DNA of 11,105 bases from JBCDBY01 sp039182715. GTDB taxonomy: Bacteria > Planctomycetota > PLA2. The stretch spans positions 1 through 11,105 of the forward strand of contig JBCDBY010000144.1 in the NCBI GenBank assembly GCA_039182715.1, written 5' to 3'. Under the pieces are notes generated by a model. The model was given only the letters and a program-made list of their open reading frames with translations, did not search any database and was not told where the DNA came from. The translations under genes and the position numbers were made by a program. Below are positions 6,718-11,105 of this stretch, piece after piece (position 1 is the stretch's first letter; every line of letters starts with the position of its first letter).

Positions 6718-7950
6718 ATGAGGAAAAGCGGAGTCTGGATTTTCGTGGCGGTCTGTTCGGGCGTGTTGGGGTTCTTCCTGGGACAGGAGACGCGCAACCC
6801 CGGGGTCGATCGTGCGCGGGCGCCGTCGGCGGAACGCGAGTCGGCGCCGGATCGGAGTTCGGAGTCGAGTCGCCTCGACGTCGATCGCGCCCATGCCGCG
6901 ACCCATGCGAACCCCGTCCCGTCCCAGACGCTGCGGGGTGGCGGCGCCTTCGAGGTGCTGGTCGGGCGTCCTCCGACCGACGAGGAGCAGCGCCGCATCC
7001 GGGAGTCGGCCGAGGCGGATCGGACGCGGCTCCGACAGGCGCTCTCGGTCGCGGAAAGCAGCGCAGCCCATCGCATCGCCGTCGAGACGAAGCAGGAGAT
7101 GGACCGCATCGAGGATCTGCAGCGTGGTGGCACCATGGCGATGCTGCGCGCCTTGCGCGGGAAGCCGACACGCCTGCATGGCCTCGTGTCGGACCCGAAG
7201 ACGTTCTGCGCGCACTTCGAGCGGTTGCTCGACGGCCCGCGCCTCGACGGAACCAAGCTGGCTGGCGATCAGGAGGTGCCGGATGGGGCGGTGATCGAGT
7301 TCGGGCCCGGCGTCCACACGCTCGATACGCGTCAACTCTTCTCCCGTCGGCGCGCGCCACGCGATCTCCTGATCGTCGGAGCCGGCATGGACCGGACGCT
7401 GGTTCGCATCCAGGAGATCTCCACGAGCGACGTGCTGGCGAGTCTGCACATTCGCGATCTCACGCTCGACTGCAACAACGACTACATGACCGACCTCCGC
7501 TCCCAGAATCCGGCGACGATCCGGCTGGAGCGCTGTCGCGTCGTCGGGTTCGACATGGCCGCAGGCGGCTCCGTCATGTTTGCGGCGCGATCGGGCGCAC
7601 TGTTCGCCAGCGACTGCCGCTTTGAGGCGGGCTACGGACGCGCCAAGGCGGGCTCGGGGAACCTCTTCCGCGTTCGGTCGGGGTGTCTTGTTCGCCTCGA
7701 ACGCTGCACCATCCTGGGTCCGTTTCGGAGCCTGTACGACGCCGACGAGGGCGCGACCTATCGGTTCGTCGATTGCGATATCGCCGGCACATCGCGCCAA
7801 CTCGCACGCTACCGCAGCGACGACAAGGCGGGCGTCGTCTTCGAGAACTGCCGGCTCGAGGAGATTCCCGCGGACGCGAGCCGGATCCACCGCAGTCTGT
7901 CCGATCTTCACCCCGATTGGCCGCCGCACCCGAGCCGGAAGAACCGCTAG
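6718..7950 (+). CDS. Membrane-anchored parallel beta-helix protein of unknown function
   Basis: 410 residues from ATG 6718. An in-frame GTG at 6703 would add only five residues upstream and overlaps the -10-like box, so it is less likely. Residues 5-21 are a hydrophobic signal or anchor, followed by a low-complexity linker (22-75). A charged helical, possibly coiled-coil region spans about 86-137. From about 190 to 385 the protein is beta-rich with right-handed parallel beta-helix (pectate-lyase-like) character: VIEFGPGVH (192-200), LLIVGAGMDRTLV (217-229), HIRDLTLDC (244-252). Rungs with the repeated pattern L/F-x-x-C-x-hydrophobic follow, with cysteines at 273, 300, 330, 353 and 378. No catalytic residues are evident, so binding or structural roles are as likely as enzymatic ones. 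It is the first gene of a tight plus-strand cluster; the stop (TAG) is seven nt before the next ATG. Confidence 0.7.
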   Translation: MRKSGVWIFVAVCSGVLGFFLGQETRNPGVDRARAPSAERESAPDRSSESSRLDVDRAHAATHANPVPSQTLRGGGAFEVLVGRPPTDEEQRRIRESAEADRTRLRQALSVAESSAAHRIAVETKQEMDRIEDLQRGGTMAMLRALRGKPTRLHGLVSDPKTFCAHFERLLDGPRLDGTKLAGDQEVPDGAVIEFGPGVHTLDTRQLFSRRRAPRDLLIVGAGMDRTLVRIQEISTSDVLASLHIRDLTLDCNNDYMTDLRSQNPATIRLERCRVVGFDMAAGGSVMFAARSGALFASDCRFEAGYGRAKAGSGNLFRVRSGCLVRLERCTILGPFRSLYDADEGATYRFVDCDIAGTSRQLARYRSDDKAGVVFENCRLEEIPADASRIHRSLSDLHPDWPPHPSRKNR

Positions 7951-7957
7951 CACGACC

Positions 7958-8302
7958 ATGACGACTCTTTTCTTTCGCCCCGGATGAAGCAACTGCCGGA
8001 TCGTGCGCGGTCTCGTGCGCGAACTCGATGACGATGTGGACGAGCGCAACTACGACAAGGTGCCGCTGACCAAGGCGGAGTTGCGCGCCATCCTGAAGGC
8101 CGCCGGCGGGGTCTCCGCCGTGCTGAATACGCGGCATGCGACCGCGAAGGCGCAGGGATGGAAGGAGCAACCCCCTTCCGACGGGGACTACATCGAAGCG
8201 GTGTTGGCGGAACCGAATCTGCTGCGGCGACCCGTGTTGCTGCACGACGGGGGCGCGATCGTCGGGAAGGACGAGGCCGCCGTCCGCGCCCTTCTCGGCT
8301 AG
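7958..8302 (+). CDS. Selenocysteine-containing ArsC/Spx-like thioredoxin-fold protein
   Basis: 114 residues with TGA 7985-7987 read as selenocysteine at position 10. The N-terminus MTTLFFRPG-U-SNC has the beta strand and P-G-C-x-x-C site of ArsC/Spx-family proteins, with U replacing the catalytic cysteine and Cys13 as partner. Downstream are NYDKVPLTKAEL (31-42), LNTR (56-59) and LLRRPVLL (88-95), matching the ArsC/Spx layout in which Arg59 and Arg91 correspond to active-site arginines (Arg60 and Arg94 of R773 ArsC). The length is normal for the family. If the TGA is read as a stop, the gene is usually called from GTG 8003, which loses the first strand and the whole active site. It lies 7 nt after the beta-helix gene and 9 nt before the next gene, so it is probably in an operon. 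No Shine-Dalgarno sequence is visible. The role is probably thiol redox or a reductase activity; arsenate as substrate is not implied. Confidence 0.88.
7985..8022 (+). promoter_or_regulatory. UGA codon plus candidate bacterial SECIS element in the ArsC-like gene
   Basis: TGA 7985-7987, a 13-nt spacer (AGCAACTGCCGGA), then a nine-pair stem: 8001-8009 with 8014-8022, closed by U-A and containing two G-U wobbles (8004/8019, 8007/8016). The tetraloop is GUCU at 8010-8013. The loop G is 22 nt after the UGA. The E. coli fdhF SECIS also has a small G/U-containing apical loop. The two arms are a direct repeat of CGTGCGCG that happens to be almost self-complementary, partly forced by two Val-Arg codon pairs. 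Confidence 0.65.
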
Positions 8303-8311
8303 GTGGGAGCG

Positions 8312-11105
8312 ATGCGACTCGCTGTGCTTGCTTTGGCGGTGGCCGTCCTGGGGGGAATCGTCTGGTTCGTGAACCGGGATCCGTCTCCCGCCGCTCGCCG
8401 TCCGGTGGAACGAGCGGTGCCAACCGAGGAGCGTCCGGAGACGAAGGCGGAAGCCGGGGTTCCCCAGCGCGCCGACACGAAGGTCGGGGGGCATCGCGTC
8501 CAAGGCTCGGTCCGGGGCGATGCTCCGTTGGAAGGAGTGCGCGTGCGGGCGAGCTGGGACGACGGCGAGGCCGAAGCGACCACGAGCGCCGAGGGTGCCT
8601 TTCAACTTCCCGTGTCGGCGCCGTCGAGGGCGCAGACGGTGCGAATCTGGGCGGAAGCGCCGGATGGCCGCGTCGGTTTCGGCGTGGGGGCCATTCTTCC
8701 CGACGAGCCGCAGAGCGAGGTCCAGCCGATCGAGCTGAAGCGGGCGGGGCAGGTCATCCTCCGGACGATCGGCCATGACGGCGCGCCCGCTCCCGATGCC
8801 AAGCTGCAGATCTTCGAGTTGCTTCACGTGCCGCGCATGGGCGATCAGCCGATCCCCCGATTCGCACGCTCGGCCCGGACCGATGCGCGTGCGCGCGCCA
8901 CGCTTCGACTTCCCGAGGCGAAGTTTCGTGTCTGGGCGTTCGCGCCGAACTACGGGCGCGCGGAGGTCGACTTCACCGTCGGAGCGCGGGAGGAAGAGAT
9001 CGAAGTTCGTCTTCCGCGCGAGCGCGCGCTGACCGTCGTGGTGCGGGACCAGGCGACGGACGACCCGGTCAAGGATGCCTTGGTCGTGACGGTCGTCCGC
9101 TACCGCGACTACGGCAACGCGGACGTTCGAACCGACGCCCATGGCGAAGCGAGGCTGCGGGGCATTGGTGAGGCCGACCCGGTCAGCGTCATGGTGATTC
9201 CTCCGGGGACCGAGCGGCCCCGCCCGGGCGCGCGGCACGACCGCAGACACACGGTTCCCAAGGGAGAGCGTGAGCTGGTCGTTCGCATCGACCTGCGGCG
9301 GTCGATCTCCTGGCCCGTCCGGGACGGAGGCCACGGGATTCCCCCGGACGGAACGCAGATCGTCATCGATTCGAGCGCGAGTTCCGGCAACCCGTTCACG
9401 GGCCTTGTGGCGCGCATCGAGAACGGCCGGCTCGTCGCACGGGATTGTCCGGCCGGCCACATTCACGCGATCGCGCACGCACCCGATCGGACCGCCGCAA
9501 GTCTGTTCTGCCGCAAGGGCGAACAGGAGGGACCGGAGATCGCGTTCACCCCGGTGTGCGACATCGAGTTTCTGATTCGGAATCCCGACGGATCGCCGGC
9601 ACCCGGCACCCGAATCGGTCTCTTCGGTCCGGGCAACAACCTCATGCGGAAGGTCGAGACCGGAGAGGATGGCCGGGCTCGCATGGGGTCGCTCTTCGGC
9701 AGCCTCGCCAACCTCAGTGTCCTCCAGGGTCCGGGTGGGTCCATGCGTCGCCGCATGGGCACCGTCGATCTGCGGAAGGGCGATCTGAAGATCGAGTTCA
9801 CGCTTCCGGAACTCTCCGTGGTCGACATGCGCGCGGTCCTCGACGGGACCCCCGGATGGCCGGAGGGATCGCGCCTCTGGTTGGGCTTCTTCGGGTGGGA
9901 AGATCCGAAGGTCGACGAGCAGGCGGGGCGGTTCCAGGCGAAATGCGTCCTGCCGCCGCCGGGCACGAAGCTGTCGATCTCGATGTTCTCCCCGGGCTAT
10001 CGCATCCAGACCGCGGAGCTGGTCGTGCCCCCGCGCGGCGAGCCGTTGCGCCATACGTTCGAACTCACGCGCGGGCTCGACTTGCGCGTGCGGACCATCG
10101 GGTCGGCGCCCAAGTCGTTGAGCCTCGAACTGCAGATGCGGAAGGACGGTCGTTGGACCACCATCGACAGCCCGAACATCTGGCCGCGCCGGACCCGCAA
10201 TTCGTGGGACGGAGGGTACGCCTTCCCCGGCATGGAGCCGGGCCGCTATCGCTACCGGGATCGGCAGTCCCGGATCGTCGTCGCCGAGACGGAGCTGAAG
10301 GAGGACGGGACCGGAACCCTCGTGCTGGACTACGCCCGCATCTGGTTCGTACGCGGCCGGGTCGAGATGCCGGAAGGGTTCGACCGACGAAACGTGCGCG
10401 TCGAATGGGTCGGCGTATCGGAAGAAGACGGGATCGGGGGGCGCGGCGGAGCGCGCGTGGATCCCAACAGCGGGGCGTTCTCCTTGTTGGCGCTCGAAGG
10501 GCAGCCGGGCCGGGTCCGCGCCGTCCACAAGCTCCTCTCCTGTGCTCCGCTCCGCGTGGACGGACCGACCGATGACGTCGTTCTCACGTTGGAGAAGGGA
10601 CCGACGATCCTCTTTCGGCTTCCCGACTCGCTGAAGCTACCCTTGAGCTTCCACCCCGACTCGTCGGGCATCCGGGTTCGGCTCTATGCCGGCGAGGCAT
10701 TCGAGTCGATCCGGTTCTCCGGAGCGGCCACGAAGGAGGGCGGGCGCTGGCGGATCGGGGGCGTGTCGGAAGGGGTCTACACGCTGTTCGTCAATACGCC
10801 GGGGGCGCTACCGATGATTCGTCACGGGTTCACGGTGAAGGCGGGCACGAACGACCTCGGTGACCTGCCGATGGATCCCGGTGCCACGCTGCGCATCCGT
10901 GTGCGGGTCAAGGAGCCGTTCGCCCCGCCGCGCATCAGCGCGTGGGCCGTCTCGCTCGACTCGCCTCGCTACTCGCGCGGAGTCAGCTCGAACGGGGAAA
11001 CCGTCGTGGAAGTGCCCGGACTCCGTCCGGGACGCTACCGCATCACCGCTCACATCCTGACCGGCATGATGGGGCGTCCGCCGATCGAGGAAGAGATCGA
11101 CGTCG
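8312..11105 (+). CDS. Very large secreted or anchored carboxypeptidase-regulatory-like beta-domain protein (3' end outside window)
   Basis: An open frame with 931 complete codons and no stop to the window edge. The N-terminus is a hydrophobic segment (3-20) followed by a Pro/Glu/Arg-rich linker (about 22-58), the style of an exported or anchored protein. The remainder is serial beta-sandwich material. A carboxypeptidase-regulatory-like (transthyretin-type) unit at about 63-101 has V-x-G-x-V...L-x-G-V-x-V...T-x-A-x-G-x-F. Similar units recur at about 240-283 (V-R-x-x-x-T-x-D-P-V-x-D-A...T-D-x-x-G-x-A) and 416-460 (N-P-D-G-x-P-A-P-G...D-G-R-A). No catalytic motif was found. The start ATG 8312 has GGTGGGAG just upstream and lies 9 nt after the ArsC-like stop. 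Likely a cell-surface structural or binding protein, a type abundant in Planctomycetota. No in-frame TGA was seen in it. Confidence 0.75.
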   Translation, partial: MRLAVLALAVAVLGGIVWFVNRDPSPAARRPVERAVPTEERPETKAEAGVPQRADTKVGGHRVQGSVRGDAPLEGVRVRASWDDGEAEATTSAEGAFQLPVSAPSRAQTVRIWAEAPDGRVGFGVGAILPDEPQSEVQPIELKRAGQVILRTIGHDGAPAPDAKLQIFELLHVPRMGDQPIPRFARSARTDARARATLRLPEAKFRVWAFAPNYGRAEVDFTVGAREEEIEVRLPRERALTVVVRDQATDDPVKDALVVTVVRYRDYGNADVRTDAHGEARLRGIGEADPVSVMVIPPGTERPRPGARHDRRHTVPKGERELVVRIDLRRSISWPVRDGGHGIPPDGTQIVIDSSASSGNPFTGLVARIENGRLVARDCPAGHIHAIAHAPDRTAASLFCRKGEQEGPEIAFTPVCDIEFLIRNPDGSPAPGTRIGLFGPGNNLMRKVETGEDGRARMGSLFGSLANLSVLQGPGGSMRRRMGTVDLRKGDLKIEFTLPELSVVDMRAVLDGTPGWPEGSRLWLGFFGWEDPKVDEQAGRFQAKCVLPPPGTKLSISMFSPGYRIQTAELVVPPRGEPLRHTFELTRGLDLRVRTIGSAPKSLSLELQMRKDGRWTTIDSPNIWPRRTRNSWDGGYAFPGMEPGRYRYRDRQSRIVVAETELKEDGTGTLVLDYARIWFVRGRVEMPEGFDRRNVRVEWVGVSEEDGIGGRGGARVDPNSGAFSLLALEGQPGRVRAVHKLLSCAPLRVDGPTDDVVLTLEKGPTILFRLPDSLKLPLSFHPDSSGIRVRLYAGEAFESIRFSGAATKEGGRWRIGGVSEGVYTLFVNTPGALPMIRHGFTVKAGTNDLGDLPMDPGATLRIRVRVKEPFAPPRISAWAVSLDSPRYSRGVSSNGETVVEVPGLRPGRYRITAHILTGMMGRPPIEEEIDV

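Noticed and set aside
6664..8049. Upstream extension of the FG-GAP/ASPIC frame beyond the ATG at 6663
   Set aside because: The frame stays open but runs antisense through the beta-helix gene. The anchor segment right after 6663 marks the true N-terminus.
4285..8302. TGA read as Trp or Gly by an alternative genetic code
   Set aside because: TGA also serves as a true stop in the window, for example at 3365-3367 and 4285-4287, and TGG is used normally for Trp.
7574..10528. 984-residue open frame on the minus strand opposite the beta-helix, ArsC-like and large beta-domain genes
   Set aside because: It spans three well-supported plus-strand genes and is Arg/His/Pro-rich, without motifs or a plausible start signal.

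Overview
The window is GC-rich, densely packed bacterial DNA with almost no intergenic space. The gene set combines an ASPIC/UnbV protein with FG-GAP (VCBS) repeats, a membrane-fused spermidine-synthase-like protein with a tetratricopeptide tail, a LemA operon, a parallel beta-helix protein and a giant carboxypeptidase-regulatory-like surface protein. This resembles large-genome environmental phyla such as Planctomycetota or Acidobacteriota. That assignment is an inference from gene content; no rRNA or other marker gene is present.

Layout: the last 26 codons of a probable ABC transporter (+) end at 82 and face the 3' end of an 816-residue spermidine-synthase-like membrane protein (-, 140-2590). 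A divergent gap leads to a two-gene operon (+): a DUF3137-like single-pass membrane protein (2675-3367) and LemA (3364-3933), which overlap by ATGA. LemA faces a minus-strand Dabb-domain protein (3974-4267). Upstream of that, on the same strand, is a long FG-GAP/ASPIC-UnbV gene (4285-6663). A 54-bp divergent gap then separates it from a tight plus-strand cluster: beta-helix protein (6718-7950), a small ArsC/Spx-type thioredoxin-fold protein (7958-8302), and a very large secreted beta-domain protein that runs off the window (8312 to the edge).

The main discovery is that two genes are each interrupted by a single in-frame TGA that ordinary gene calling reads as a stop. In the ArsC-like gene the TGA (7985-7987) sits exactly where the catalytic N-terminal cysteine belongs, giving a U-S-N-C active site. 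In the FG-GAP/ASPIC gene the TGA (4912-4914) is followed in frame by S-C and by the rest of the family's C-terminal half, giving U-S-C. In both, the UGA is flanked by Gly and Ser codons and is followed 13 nt later by a stem-loop whose apical loop has a G among its first two bases, about 21-22 nt from the UGA. This matches the published description of bacterial SECIS elements. I therefore annotate both as selenoproteins, the second probably belonging to a selenoprotein family that I do not know to be described. They flank the same divergent promoter region.

Other structure: both convergent gene junctions carry heptanucleotide tandem repeats that begin at or next to the plus-strand gene's stop codon. 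One is GCYGGGG, with four G5 tracts and G-quadruplex potential; the other is AACGTCN. Several genes have TANNAT-like -10 boxes only 6-17 nt from the ATG and no Shine-Dalgarno sequence, suggesting leaderless or near-leaderless transcripts.
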